A stretch of 64,000 nucleotides of DNA from Turritopsis dohrnii (lineage: Eukaryota; Cnidaria; Hydrozoa; Anthoathecata; Oceaniidae): NCBI GenBank assembly GCA_027922465.2, contig BQMF02000593.1:162560-226559 (forward strand). Reading direction: 5' to 3'. Shown here in pieces: positions 11,549-23,716 of this stretch. The translations under genes and the position numbers were made by a program. A model generated the notes under the pieces. The model was given only the letters and a program-made list of their open reading frames with translations, was not told where the DNA came from and did no database searches. Position 1 is the first letter of the stretch; each line of letters starts with the position of its first letter.

Positions 11549-12754
11549 TATCAATGGCTACAGATCATGATCAATATTGTTTACTAACATGATATGATGA
11601 TGTGAATTGGTATTGAGAGGTAAAGTTAAAATAGTTATCTATTTAGTTAAAACACAGTTAGTATTAGTGGATAAATAAAGAGGGATGTTTACTGTTGTGT
11701 TTTGAATTTTCCAGAGAGGAGCTTTGAACTGGAAATAAAAAATGGCTCCACGAATGTTTTCATATGTTAAAAATTTTTCAGCTATACTAATTCTGTCATT
11801 CCGTTTGTGTTTTTAATTATTATTTTAAGGTTAATATATTTTCAAGTTTCTTTTACTTTGTTTTGTTTTTCTTTAGATTTCGTCATAGCATGATTAGGTT
11901 TTTTGTATATGTTTTTTGAATGTTTTCATCTGTTAAAATAGAAATGAAGCACATGATGGGTTATAATGTTGAGAGGGTTACTTAAGAGAAGAATGGGTTA
12001 TGTATTTAAGAAGATCATTAATTATGACTGTCCTACAAAAAATAAGCATTATTGGTTGGATTTTTCTTAAGTTTATATTTTATCATGTTTATGCATTATT
12101 TTGTGTTATGATAATCGTTTACGTGCCTGGGTATATAACTTTGGCATTATGATTTTATTTGTGACTTTATCATCTGGGTAAATTTTGGTTTTTAGTTATT
12201 GTTTTTAGGATAAATGCGTACTTGAATTTCATTTTGTTGTTGTTTATTGTTGTTTCTTACAGCATGATTAGGTTTTCGGTATTGCAATTCAAATATTATT
12301 CTTTTAGGTAATAATAAAAAAAGCATTAAGAAATGAAACTCATGGTTTTAATCATGACGTTGATGGTTTTGGGAAGAACGGACAATATATCATTTCAAAA
12401 ATTCATTAATGGTTGCTGTATAATGTAACTTCCGCACGAAAAAAACACAGTTGGAAGGTATCGATTTGTTTTCAATTCACATTTTGTAATGTTATTCAAT
12501 GTTTGGTTTTGTACGTCTGGGTAAATGGTTCTGTGTTATATATTGCCATTTTTTTACACAAAATTTTTTTACTTCTCTTCTGCATATAGATATATATTCT
12601 GAGCCATATTGCTATTTGTTTCTGTTTTAAATCTTCTGAATGTAAGAAATGAATTAAAAAATTAATGCCTGAAAAGAAACTTTTACATGAGTTAAATTCT
12701 GCGACACAACGCATACTGAACATGGGTGGCGAGCGACGCCGCCTGGGCTGCTAG
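11549..12754 (+). mobile_element. 3' part of a Helitron relic, ends in hairpin and CTAG
   Basis: The terminal part GGTGGCG-AGCGA-CGCCGCC is followed by CTGGGCTG and CTAG at 12,751-12,754. The body matches the reverse complement of about 44,990-46,150 and, in part, 38,340-38,750 and 41,636-41,790, including a shared stretch AGGATAAATGCGTACTTGAA. It has no gene that I recognise. The relic probably begins before 10,190, interrupted by the TTAA element. Its CTAG is joined directly to the 5' end of the next Helitron at 12,755. Confidence 0.65.
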
Positions 12755-13348
12755 TCTATATACTAATAGCGGATTCTCCGTTTGTTTGTTTGTCTGTAAG
12801 TCACGCAAAATGGTAGATCGAACTTCGAAAGAAATCGGGGATCTGCAACGGAGAGATCGCGGAGAACTTAAACATTTAGGGGGTATAAATGTCAACAGAA
12901 ATCTCCCACCAACGAAATGACGATAGCTGCAAGAAATTGTAATACTTTTAACTGCAAATATACATATATGAAAATATTAGCTAATTTTGAATTCATATTT
13001 CTACAATACCTACCTCAGACTGACCTTCAACGAATACACTTTTAAGTATTTGTAACCCCCGTTCAATGTCATGGCAACGAAAGGAAATTTATCAAGTTCA
13101 CTTTCAACCATTTGCATTCTTATGGGCGTGAAAAGAAAAAAATAGTTGAGAAAAACGATCATTTTGTTTGCCTTAAGACAACAAAGGAAAGTTTGCTTTT
13201 TTGTTTATATGTTGCCTATTTAGCTAGGTAAACTGACAAAAAACACAAGTCCTGTGTTTTTATTTTTGTGGTGATAAAAATTAAAAAACATTCCTGTTTT
13301 TGTTATATACATTGTTCTTTTGAGTTTTTTCTCAACGTACAACGAGTT

Positions 13349-16300
13349 ATGAATTCTGATCATGACTACAAAATCCCTCAAAGGTTTGTTTTCCCTCGAT
13401 CACAATTTGATAGAGACATAGTTGATGCACGGCAACAACAACAGGAGAGGCAACAACAACTCCCTGATGACCCTCAACAGCGTCGTCGAATAAGGAATGC
13501 TGAACGACAAAGGAGATACCGTGCAAATCAAAGTGCAAGTCGTGCTCAGTTGAGAAGGGAGAGGGATGCACAAAATCAAAGACAGCGACGGGCTAATGAA
13601 CAACCTGAACAAGCTGCTGCTCGACGTGCAACTGATGCTCAACAGCACCAACTTCTAAGAAACATTGAGCAACCGGAACAAGCTGCTGTTCGACTTGAAG
13701 CACAAGCTCACCGTGAACAATTGCTGAGAGAAAATGAGTCACCCGAACAAGCTGCTGCTCGACGTGCAGCTATTGCTCAACAACACCAAAGAGCATATGT
13801 CTGAAGCAGAAGAGTACGCAGGGCTCGCTTCTTAAATGCTGCACGGATTGATGTTGAAAACAATGACTTACCTGACATTCATTCTTTAGGTGAATTTAAC
13901 ATTTTATGTGAACATTGTGGAGCGGTCAAATTTGACCGTGAAACTAATTTTAAATGTTGCACAAATGGAAAGGTACAACTTCCAAATTTATTAGATTATC
14001 GGCCTGAGTTAAGGAATCTTTTACTTGATGATTCTGCACTGGGTAAACATTTCCGTAAGTGTATTAGAGTTTATAATAATGCATTTAGTTTTGCTTCTCT
14101 GTCAGCTAAACTACGTCCGCCCCCAGGAAATGGGCCTCCATGTTTTAGGATATGTGGACAACTGCTACATAGGTATGGGGCACTGCATGCTAATGAAAAC
14201 CAAGTGCCTATGTTTAGCCAACTGTATATTATCGAAGCTGCTAATTCGCTTGACATGCGTATGCAAAACCCTTCCAATGCAGATTGCAACAGAGACTTGA
14301 TGGGGCAAATACAAACGGTCATTAATAGAGTTTCACCTTATGCGGCAGCATATCGTAACTTGGCTCAGGTCGAACGAGAAGAAGAAAAAAGGGCGCTCTT
14401 CGAAAATAGACCAACCTCTGTGGTGGGTATGTATATGCGTGAAGGTGAAGACAGGAGGAGATGCAATGCTCCACATCACGAAGAAGTTGCAGCAATTTTT
14501 GTAGGTAATGATGGTGCGCCTCCGGCTGGTAGAAATATTGTAGTGTATCCAAGAGATCAGCCCTTGCGAAATATTTCTTACATGTCGACAAACATTGACT
14601 CCATGATGTATCCAATAATTTTTCCTAGTGGTGATCCTGGACAGAGTCCGAACATGAATCATGTACAACAGCATGCACCTGAAAGGCGGAATAAAATTAC
14701 ACAATTGCAGTATTACATTTATCGTATTGCCATTTGACGTGAATTTTCTGCTTTCCATTTAGCTGGAAAACTAATTCAACAGTTTGTTGTTGACAGCTAT
14801 GTCAAAGTGGAGGGAGCGAGACTCGACTTCATACGCCAGAAACAAGATCAACTACGGGCGGATAGCTACACAGGTTTGATGGACTATTTGGAGGAAGCTG
14901 CCCATGAACGAAACCTCCCTGCGGGTAATATCGTTGTATTGCCATCTACCTTTTCAGGTTCACCGAGAAATATGCACCAATTGTACTTAGATGCTATGGC
15001 ATTAGTTTCAAAAAAAGGTAAACCAGATTTATTTTTAACTTTTACATGCAATCCTAAATGGCCTGAAATTGTTCAAAATCTTTTGCCTGGTCAAACTGCA
15101 TCAGATAGGCCAGATCTGGTTACACGAGTATTCAAATTGAAGTTGGAAGCTCTTAAAAACGATATTATGAAAGATTCTGTTCTAGGTGTATCTGTAGCAC
15201 AGGTGGATGTTATAGAATTTCAGAAAAGGGGGCTACCTCATGTGCACATGCTGTTGCATCTTGGCAACAAATTTAAGTTGCGCAATTCTGATGACATTGA
15301 TTCATTGATATCAGCACGAATTCCAAATCATGACCAAGAACCAGAACTTTACGAAATCATCAAATCTTGCATGGTCCATAGTCTGTGTGGCCATTTGAAT
15401 GTGTCTTCACCATGTATGCAAGATGGTAAGTGCAGTCAAAATTTTCCGAAGCAGTTCAACAATGGAACTGTTTTAAATGTGGATGGCTACCCTTTATATC
15501 ACCGACCAGATGACAGAAGAACTGTTCGAATTCGGAATATGGATCTTGATAACGGATGGATCGTCCCGTACAACCCTTTCCTCAGCAAAAAGTACAATGC
15601 GCATATAAACCTCGAGGCCTGCGTTTCCATTAAAAGCGTCAAGTATTTGTACAAATTCATTTACAAAGGACACGATACTGCTCATATTGAAATCAATGAG
15701 CGAATAGATCACGACGAAATCAAAACCTTTTTAGATGGGAGGTACGTTTCTGCTCAAGAAGCTGTGTAGCGTTTATGCTCTTTTCCAAAGCACACTCAAA
15801 GTCATGCTATTTTACGACTTCCTGTTCACCTTCCAAATGAGCAGCAGATTTTTTTCAGAGAAGGACAGGAACAAGCAGCACTGGAAAGAGGACAAGAGCA
15901 CACCAAGTTAACTGCTTTGTTCGAATTGAATCGTATTGATGAACGAGCACGTCAATATTTATATCCCGATATCCCCCACCATTACGTGTTTCAAACACGA
16001 CAACATAAGTGGGTGACACGTCAGCATGGAGCAGATAAAATTGTAGAAAAAAGGTAGAATGTACAATGCTAGCATTCGGCAGGGAGAAATGTATTTCTTA
16101 CGTGTGCTGTTGTTACATGTTCCTGGTGCGACTTCCTTTGAATACCTTAGAACTGTTAATGGGATTTGATATAGATCTTTTAGGGAAGCGTGTATTGCAC
16201 TTGGACTATTGGATGACGATAGTTTGTGGATACGAACCATGGAAGAACTTGGCGAATCAGCAACTCCCTCTAAAATTCGCAAAGCGTTCTCTTTCATTCT

Positions 16301-17939
16301 GATCCATGGAGAGCCAAGCAATCCAGCTGAGTTGTGGGAAAGATTCCGTGCTCACATGATTGAAGATTTTTTGAGACACCAGCTGGAAGTACAAGCAGAG
16401 CAGTCAGCTGTTGGTAAAATTCAGGAAGTTCTGCAGCAATTTGGTAGGGTTGTTACTGACTTTGATTTACTTGCTTTTGAACAAGCTATTGCTGACGATC
16501 TACCAAATGCTGATGAAATGAGGGAAGAGGCCATCAACATGAGGAACACGTTGAATGCTGACCAACTTGCTGTTGCTGACGCAGTCCTAGATGCAGTGGC
16601 AAAAAACAACAATAATAATGCTAAAGTTTTCTTCCTTGATGGACCCGGTGGAACAGGTAAAACTTTCACGTACAATTACATAATTCGCAAGGTTATTGGA
16701 AGAAACCTATCAGTAAGTACGTGTGCATGGACTGGAATTGCAGCAACACTGTTACAAAATGATAAGACAGTCCATTCTCTTTTTAAATTACCTGTTCCTG
16801 TATTGGACAATTCAACATGCAATGTCAAGCCTAACAGTAGGCATGCCGATTTCTTACGTAGTCAGCATATTTTGATATTTGATGAGGCAAGTATGATTCC
16901 TAAGCATGCACTTGAGGCTTTTGATAGAATGTTTAGAGATATCTGTAATAGTGATGTGCCTTTTGCTGGAAAGGTTGTTCTTTTAGGTGGTGATTTTAGA
17001 CAGACTCTTCCAGTAGTGAAAAGAGGCAGACCAGCTCAGATAGTGGAAGCATGCATCAAGAGCTCTGTCTTGTGGCCAATAGTGCAAATCTTTCATCTAA
17101 ATGTCAACATGAGAGCTGCACCTGGAGAAAGGGGATTTGCAGAATTCCTACTTGAATTAGGAAGTGGAACGATACCAAAAAAAGTGGATGAGCCATTTAA
17201 AGACTCCATCAAAATTCCGCACGAATGTGTTGTGCACGAAAATAATGATATCGCCCATTCTATTTTTAGTGATGCTGGAGGAGAGGATATGTCGAGTCGT
17301 GTAATTCTGACACCGACCAATGATGAGGCTTTAGTAATTAATGAACGGATTCTTCAGGGAATGCCTGGTGAAACAGCCACGTACTTTAGCGTCGATTCTG
17401 TTGTTTCTGATGAGCAAGAAGAGATTGACCTGTATCCGATGGAGTTCATCAATTCGCTTACTCCTTCTGGAATGCCTCCACACCGGTTGAACTTGAAAGT
17501 CAACAGTATAGTGATGCTGCTGAGAAATTTATCGTTGAAGGACGGTTTATGCAACGGCACCCGATTAGTCATCCGTAATCTCCGAGAGAATATCCTTGAT
17601 TGTGAAGTGCTGACGGGTATCTCCGCTGGAAATCGGGTGCTCATTCCTAGAGTAACATTGTGTCCCAACGATACCAACCTTCCGTTTCAGCTGAAGCGTA
17701 CACAATTTCCTCTCCGTTTGTCCTACGCAATAACCATAAACAAAAGTCAAGGTCAGACTTTTGAACGGGTTGGTATTTACATGCAAAGGCCTTGCTTCAG
17801 TCACGGTCAACTGTATGTTGCATTTTCACGAACACGAAGCTTTGAAGCGGTGAAAGTAAAGGTTTGTAGAACTTTACAGCAAGGCTATGTTAGAGAGAGA
17901 TGCTACACGAAAAATGTAGTCTATCAACAGATACTATGA
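13349..17939 (+). pseudogene. Helitron Rep-helicase (RepHel) pseudogene, copy 1
   Basis: The ATG at 13,349 (MNSDHDYKIP) precedes a Gln/Arg/Glu-rich N-terminus with repeats of EQAAARR, then a zinc-ribbon-like CEHCG...FKCC. Next come the Rep domain with HUH motif (PHVHMLLHL, about 15,238) and the tyrosine motif KYLYKFIYKG (about 15,643), then the Pif1-type helicase with GPGGTGKT (about 16,645), FDEASM, GGDFRQTLP, NMRA and TINKSQGQTFE...SHGQLYVAFSR. In-frame stops occur at 13,802 (TGA), 14,735 (TGA), 15,767 (TAG, where copies 2-4 have Trp) and near 16,164. A frameshift sits at an A-run near 16,050. The 16,209-17,939 part is still one open frame of 576 codons. Unlike copies 2 and 3, the RPTSVVGMYMREG junction is continuous, without the intron. 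Confidence 0.85.
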
Positions 17940-18224
17940 ATATTTTTACCTTGCAAAAACATATATATGTGCAATTGATATTAAATGTTTTGAATTGAAA
18001 CTTTATGCAAGGTTAATGAGGAGACATTACATTACAATACCTGGAAATTGAATTGAATATACTGAAATTAAAGCAGTTTACATTGAATTGAATTACATTG
18101 AAATGAATTACAGTGAATGTGCCAAATGATTAGTATATAGCATTAGATTAGATTACCTTGAGCTTAGAGTAGATTGAAGATTGAATAGATTATGAAAGAT
18201 AATGGAATCCGCATGGAGCCGGGA

Positions 18225-18315
18225 GGAAGGAGGGTATGAAAGCGGCATGAAGCCAGGTGGAGGAGGGTATGAAAGTGGCATGAAGCCAGGTGGAGGAGGG
18301 TAGGCAAGTGGCAAA
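18225..18315 (+). repeat. Minisatellite, about 33-bp unit, about 2.7 copies
   Basis: The unit GGTATGAAAGTGGCATGAAG continues as CCAGGTGGAGGAG and is repeated in tandem with small changes (GGTATGAAAGCGG, GGTAGGCAAGTGG). It lies in the 3' non-coding part of Helitron 1. Confidence 0.65.
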
Positions 18316-19323
18316 AAGCCGTTGTATGCGTGACATATTGTAATTTTATTCTCTTTTTTTGAGATTCTGATGTCATTGAAAAGGCAGTTTTATCATTGTT
18401 ACACAGCAACATATGGTCATACATGTTGAACTGCATGTATTGGTATGAATGTTTCAATGTTTTTTTAACCTGATAGTCCATTATTATTGGCCTAGCTGCA
18501 GTTCACTAACAATTTCTTTTCTTTTTTAGATAGGGAGACAAAACATAAATTTCTCCAGATTTTTGTTTTACATTGCGGTATTGAGACACCATATACTCAG
18601 CTAAATGATTTTTTTATTAAGCAGGGGTAAGAAACCTTTTAAAGATTTTTCTCCTCACTTGCACCTTTGTTAACAAATTGAAAGTAGATTCAGATTTTCA
18701 TGAGTTCATGTTATGACCACAACTTATTTTCTATGTTCAGAGTTTGCATAGTGTCGTAGAGTAGAAGATACATATCAGCTAATGTGAGGAAAAATGACAT
18801 TTCGTTGCTCTTGAAATTTCAGCCTATGTTTATTGAGATATTAGACAGTAAGAAATTCATGATATCGCCCACCCTCCTTTTTAAAAGTTTAAATTTCTTA
18901 AAAGTCCCTATGAACATTGCTTATTATACCTATCTATACGGTTTCTTCTGGAAGAATAGACTTAGTCAATCCCTTTTTGGCTTGGGATAACCAGAAGTTT
19001 TTACCCTGGAGTCGGTATAATAATCACACGTGTTTCATATAAGCGGGCTTGAGAACATGTGTACGTTTTTCTTTTAGTAAGCCAATGGCCACATCATCTA
19101 TTGGTCCTCCTCTCGAACCGTTTCTGAAGGAACCTCGTGTATGTACCAACTATAATATGAATGTATTCTTGGTAAATAATTGAAGAATGACAATAATAAA
19201 AACGTTAAATAAACTATTCGGTTCTTTTCTTGATTCCCCTGTTTCCGTTTTTTGTGAACTCTTTGGTGATGCCACAAACGCATGCTTAACATGGGCAGTG
19301 AGCGACGCCGCCTTGGCGTCTAG

Positions 19324-19678
19324 TTAATCTAAATTACAATAACAGTAAAAGTTTAACAATAAACAGTTTCATAATAACAATACCTTTGTATGTATACAAA
19401 CCTGTGTTTCTTCGTGAAAACAACTGCGATAATGAAAATCGGTTATTAACCAACTAATTTTTTGGAAATCGTCAACCAATCAAAATGCCAAAAAAAGAAT
19501 TTCTTTCGTTTTGATTGGTTTAAAAATTTAGACGTCACACTTAGATTACGTAACATTAAAAAAAGTGTCTGTCGCCTCGAAAAGGGAAAAAATAAGGTTT
19601 TGACCGTGAAAGAAAAACCAAATATATCACTCTCTAAAATAAAAGTGTGACACACAATCGCGGATTATTATAATAAGA
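19324..19678 (-). mobile_element. 5'-end fragment of a Helitron (family iii/ii)
   Basis: Read on the minus strand from 19,678, it starts TCTTATTATAATAATCCGCG after an A and continues with the TTTTATTTTAGAGAGTG block shared with 36,747, 47,869 and 48,434. The far part (19,340-19,420) matches the element at 46,930-47,030. It ends at the 3' end of Helitron 1. Only the first ~355 bases survive. Confidence 0.55.
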
Positions 19679-19689
19679 TAGTGATCAAA

Positions 19690-20490
19690 AATCATTACTA
19701 GACTTTGTCCTCCCGCCAGAGCCATATTTCGACCTCAGCTCATGGACTATTACCTTGTTTCAAATTTCTGGAGGGGTTTAGTACAAGAGTCAATCCCACA
19801 CATTATTCCAACACGGAAGAATCTTTAAAGCTAATTGAAGAAATCTTGGTACCGTATTTCAAAAAAGAGAGGGAAGCACTTGGTTTATCTTCTTCTCACT
19901 AAGGTTTACTTATAATGGATGTCTTCACTGGCCAGATGACAAGCTCTGAAAGATAACGACATATGCGTTGTGAACGTACCGGCCAACATGACTAAGTTTT
20001 ATCAGCCTCTGGATTTAACAGTCAATAGACATGCAAAACGTTATTTGAAGAATAAATTTAGCATTTGGTATGCTGCACAAATCACGAGGCAGTTAGGTGA
20101 AGGTTTCAAAATCAACGAAGTGGATGTCAAGCTTCATTTGACAATTGTTAAACCGCTTCATCCCCAATGGATTGTCGATTTTTACAATGAAATGACTTCA
20201 AGTAAAGGTGAAACGATCATTGAAAGTGGGTGGAGAGCAGCAGGTATTTCTGATGCGATTTGACTCGGGAAAAGAATCTCCCTCCAATCGACCCTTTCCA
20301 TGAAATTGACCCTTCGGTACAGAACGGCTTACCAGAGGCCCAACTAGTAGAGGCTGTGTGTGATTTAACTATTGAAGAAAGGCAGCTATTTCTTTTGAGC
20401 CAAATTTACATTGGACTGCAATCATTAATGAATTTTGAAATGATACATAGTCTGCTCTTCCCAAAACCATCAGCATCTTTATTTCTTTAA
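19690..20490 (+). pseudogene. pogo/jerky DDE_1 transposase, C-terminal relic
   Basis: Pieces in order are THYSNTEESLKLIEEILVPY, a short break near 19,902, NVPANMTKFYQPLDLTVN (the segment with the second catalytic Asp), IDVKL-type block NEVDVKLHLTIVKPLHPQW, and FYNEMTSSKGETIIESGWRAAGI, which is the standard end of the DDE_1 domain. An Asp/Glu-containing tail follows to 20,490. This copy belongs to the same lineage as 2280-3615 and supplies the part damaged there. Stops at 19,902 and 20,263 and a frame change show it is dead. No TIRs were found. Confidence 0.7.
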
Positions 20491-21000
20491 TGGTTTATAT
20501 GCTTTTTTTGTTATCTTACCTAAAAGAATAACGTTTCAATTGTACAATAATGTGGAAAACCTAATCATGCTATAACAATATCGAAATAAAAAAAATAAAA
20601 AAAAAAAAAAAAATTTAAGTACGCATTTATCCTAAAGATAATAAACACAAATTTAATGACAAAATGACAAAATTTGTATAGGTCGGAAGGTCTATAAAGT
20701 CAACCAATACTGTGAGTCAGTAACAGGTTCACTCAACACTGGAGCTGAAAAGAATAAAGACTTTTAACCTGGCATACACAACCAAACATCAAATTAATAA
20801 AAATAATTGAAACAGCGAAATGCCCTACTTTGACCAAAACCATAATTTAATACCCAGAAGATATTAAAAGCAACAAATAAAAGCATAATGCCAAACTTAT
20901 ATACCCATCAGGGATAGTACGTAACAATTACCATAACACAAAATAATGAATGCGTACACATGAAAAAATATAAACTGAAGACAAGATGCCTTAACAGGCA
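20491..21000 (-). mobile_element. Helitron family iii fragment (inverted copy)
   Basis: The block AAGTACGCATTTATCCTAAA near 20,618 and the TATACCCATCAGGGATAGTACG block near 20,900 are the reverse complement of sequences at 38,100-38,470 and 12,120-12,230. No gene is seen. Only the middle of the element is present. Confidence 0.5.
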
Positions 21001-21119
21001 AAAGGATTTCTGCCAAAATCTGCTGAAATATGAAAGAAAAAGCATATGACATATTTGAAAAAGGTTATGTGATTTCCAAAATAAAAAATCACATTTCTAA
21101 ATCCCTAGGAAATTGTCAA

Positions 21120-21830
21120 AAGATAAGTGACACTATGTGAGACTTACAGTATACTGCTAATAAACTGGATTACATCTGAATGACATTAAATATTCTTTAT
21201 TTTGTTGATAAGAAATAATATCAAGGATATATTGATCCTTTCAGATATCACAATGTATATGCACATAAACTGTAAAAGTTCTGAATTTCTGAATTTGATA
21301 CTTGGTGTCAATCTTCCTAGCAGACTTCCTAAATTACAAGCACAAAAATGCATGCAGATTTTAGCCATGCAAAATACGTCCACATAGACCAAAACCAACA
21401 TTATAACTGTTGTAGTTTGTTTTGATTAGTAATACGGAAAGCACTTACAAACATTCTTGATCTGAGTTATCATTCATGACCTGTTTATAAAAATTCTTGA
21501 AGAAATTAAAAAAAAAGTTGAATGATTTTTACGACATAACAATTCATCTCTGATTTCATATGCACCCAAGGGCATTGTGAAAATATAGTTGACACTATGC
21601 GAAACTTTATTGTATACGTATATACACCACTGATAAATTTAACTACATCTGAATGACATAAAACATTCTTTATTTTCGGGGTACGAAATAATATTAAGTT
21701 TATATTGATTTTTTCGGATATTCAGTGATTACGTATGTAAATCATGTTCTTTAAGCATTTGATATGTACCGTCAATCTTCTTAATTACAAATGGAATTAT
21801 CAATATTTCAAACACAAAAAGTAAACAATA
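21120..21830. repeat. Diverged direct duplication, about 470-bp period
   Basis: The blocks TGACACTATGTGAGACTT / TACATCTGAATGACATTAAA (from 21,129) and TGACACTATGCGAAACTT / TACATCTGAATGACATAAAA (from 21,591) recur in the same order with ATATTGATCCTTTCAGATAT versus ATATTGATTTTTTCGGATAT. This is a diverged tandem duplication of unknown origin with no coding content recognised. Confidence 0.5.
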
Positions 21831-22076
21831 ATTTTGATCATTAACAGTTATATATATCCTTATATATGTTCTAAAGCACACACATAACATAATTATATAT
21901 ATAACTGAAAGGAAAGTTTTGTATTGTTACATGATGTATCTTTTGAATTTACAAACAGTTGTTTTACAGATGCGTTAATTTGCTATTGTGATTAGTCACT
22001 CGTAATAAGGGACATTGACAGTATAACTGAAAAACTGGTCAAACAATAAAACAAGTTATAGTAAATCAGCCAAAAA

Positions 22077-22740
22077 TCAATTTAAATAAATTTAAAAACA
22101 CAGATATATTTCATAAAATCTAGCACGAAGCTTTTCGTAACTGAGTTACTTTACATTGGGGAAACAAAGAGAAATGCTTCAATTCGTTGGAAAGAGCATA
22201 ATTCAAACAACGAAAAATCTGAACCATCAAAGCACCTAGTCCAGCATTCGGATCACTTTTTCAACTGGTCTATTGTTACTCGAGCTCCTAAAGACACCAG
22301 AAAACGAAAGATCCTGGAAGCCTTTTACATAACTTCACAGAACGCTCTGATTAATGACCAGAAAGATATAAAAACCCTTTTGTTATTTAGAAACGGAGTG
22401 ACTTGAATCCTTTGTTGACTAATCGTTTTTTTTTATTGCGTGAATTGCTTTCACTTTTTACTATTTACCATCTCGTGCTTTAGTCGATTTCTCCATTGGG
22501 GTTTTTCTCTGTATTTTTCTATTTTCTCGTTAATAGCTTTGTCAGTCACATCTACCTTTTTAATTTGTGTCTCTTGAGACTTTTTACTTTGATAACCAAT
22601 TATTTTACTGTAGATAGTTGTATAAAAGTAGAATTTTTATCTTGATAATCTTATTCACTTGACAATGTAACTCAGTTACGAAAAGCTTCGTGCTAGATTT
22701 TATGAAATATATCTGTGTTTTTAAATTTATTTAAAAAAAA
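22077..22740 (+). mobile_element. Penelope-like element 3' fragment between inverted repeats
   Basis: About 65 bases at 22,081-22,147 (AAATTTAAAAACACAGATAT ... TTTTCGTAACTGAGTTAC) reappear inverted at 22,669-22,735 (GTAACTCAGTTACGAAAAG ... ATATCTGTGTTTTTAAATTT). Between them lies a GIY-YIG coding fragment typical of Penelope-like elements. Inverted partial terminal repeats (pLTRs) are known for that class. The reverse transcriptase part is absent. Confidence 0.65.
22152..22406 (+). pseudogene. Penelope-like GIY-YIG endonuclease C-terminus
   Basis: There is no ATG, but an 84-codon open frame ends with TGA at 22,404-22,406. It starts with YIGETKRNASIRWKEH (the YIG part of the GIY-YIG motif and the following Arg), then EPSKHLVQHSDHFFNW, RKRKILEAFYI with the catalytic Glu, INDQ, and ends LLFRNGVT. 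The series YIG, R, SKHL, ILEA.YI, LN.Q, LFRNGVT is the standard C-terminus of Penelope-like retroelements, where this nuclease nicks target DNA. The frame begins abruptly at the left inverted repeat, so this is a 5'-truncated copy, the normal fate of such insertions. Confidence 0.8.
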
Positions 22741-23670
22741 AAAAATAAAACAAGTAAGTGGTGCAGGGTAGACACAAATTTTCTATGTTGGAGCTGAAGA
22801 GGAAACTAAGCTGAGCCAAAGTATCCAGAGCTTAAAAGCGTAACAGCTCATATACAAAACAAACGAAGATGTTTTGAATTTAGACAGGCTTAAAAGAATA
22901 TCAAAACATTTCTCTATAAAAACAAACAAATAGCTACCTTTTTCTTTTTGACTCTTCTGTTTACAAAACGTTGAAAACTTCTTTTTAATTAGAAAAGAAT
23001 GATCACAGTTCAAGATAATTATAAGTTTCTTCTATGAAAATTCTTTTTTTATCTTCAATACCCATATCTATCATTTTCAAGAAACTTTTAGAAAATTTAA
23101 AATGGTTTCTACCCTCACATGCGTGGTAAGCATAAGTTTCATGTAAGCGCACACACGAAATTTCAAAAAACCGCTAGATTTGGACAGCAGAAAGAAAAAA
23201 AAGAAAAACAAAGCCGGTTTTAAAGTATTTCTTGCTTTCGCAGAAATCCAAAAAGTATACCCAGCAATGATTCTTTTTTGTAGTACAATCACAATTAATC
23301 AATGTCTGAAACACATAAACCATTCTTCTCTTAACTAAGGTTTTCAACATCATAGTTTAACCATGTGTTTCATTTATGCATTTATATATTTCATTTATAT
23401 ATTTCATTGATATATACACTTTTTCTTTCCTGACCTAAAAGAAAAAGAGTTCAGTGAACAACAGCTACAATACAAAAACAAAAGACATAAATAGCTGGCA
23501 GAAAGGCTGGCAGACAAAGCATCAAGCATCTTAAACATCGTCAGTAGATACAATTAGACAGCATAACACGTTCCCCACTTCCACAACCATGAGAAATAAA
23601 AACATTCATAGCTGTGGGACCATTTTTAATTGATCTGTAAATAAATAAATCAAATCTTTTTTGCTAACCA
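22741..23670 (-). mobile_element. Helitron family iii fragment (inverted), middle part
   Basis: The segment 23,330-23,670 is the reverse complement of about 37,660-38,010 (including GATCAATTAAAAATGGTCCC on the minus strand, and the GAGAAGAATGG/TATGTATTT blocks). The part 22,741-23,330 is not recognised. No gene is seen. Confidence 0.45.
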
Positions 23671-23716
23671 TCTATATATTAATAGCCGATTCCCTGTCTG
23701 TTTGCCTTGGCGGCTA
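23671..23716 (+). mobile_element. 46-bp mini-Helitron relic
   Basis: It begins TCTATATATTAATAGCCG after an A, keeps about 34 bases of the family A 5' end, and then jumps to the last 12 bases of the 3' end (CCTTGGCGGCTA), without the final G. It is an extreme internal deletion lacking the hairpin. The next Helitron 5' end follows directly at 23,717. Confidence 0.6.

Larger units (their letters stand above)
12755..19323 (+). mobile_element. Full-length autonomous-type Helitron 1 (6.6 kb, decayed)
   Basis: The 5' end is TCTATATACTAATAGCGG. The 3' end is GGCAGTG-AGCGA-CGCCGCC, then TTGGCGT and CTAG (19,320-19,323), followed by T. These are the same termini as in the short family A elements, so this lineage could have mobilised them. 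It encloses a decayed Rep-helicase gene (13,349-17,939). The 3' region 17,940-19,319 contains a short tandem repeat and no gene that I recognise; in particular I cannot see the micro-exon gene found in Helitrons 3 and 4. Confidence 0.75.
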
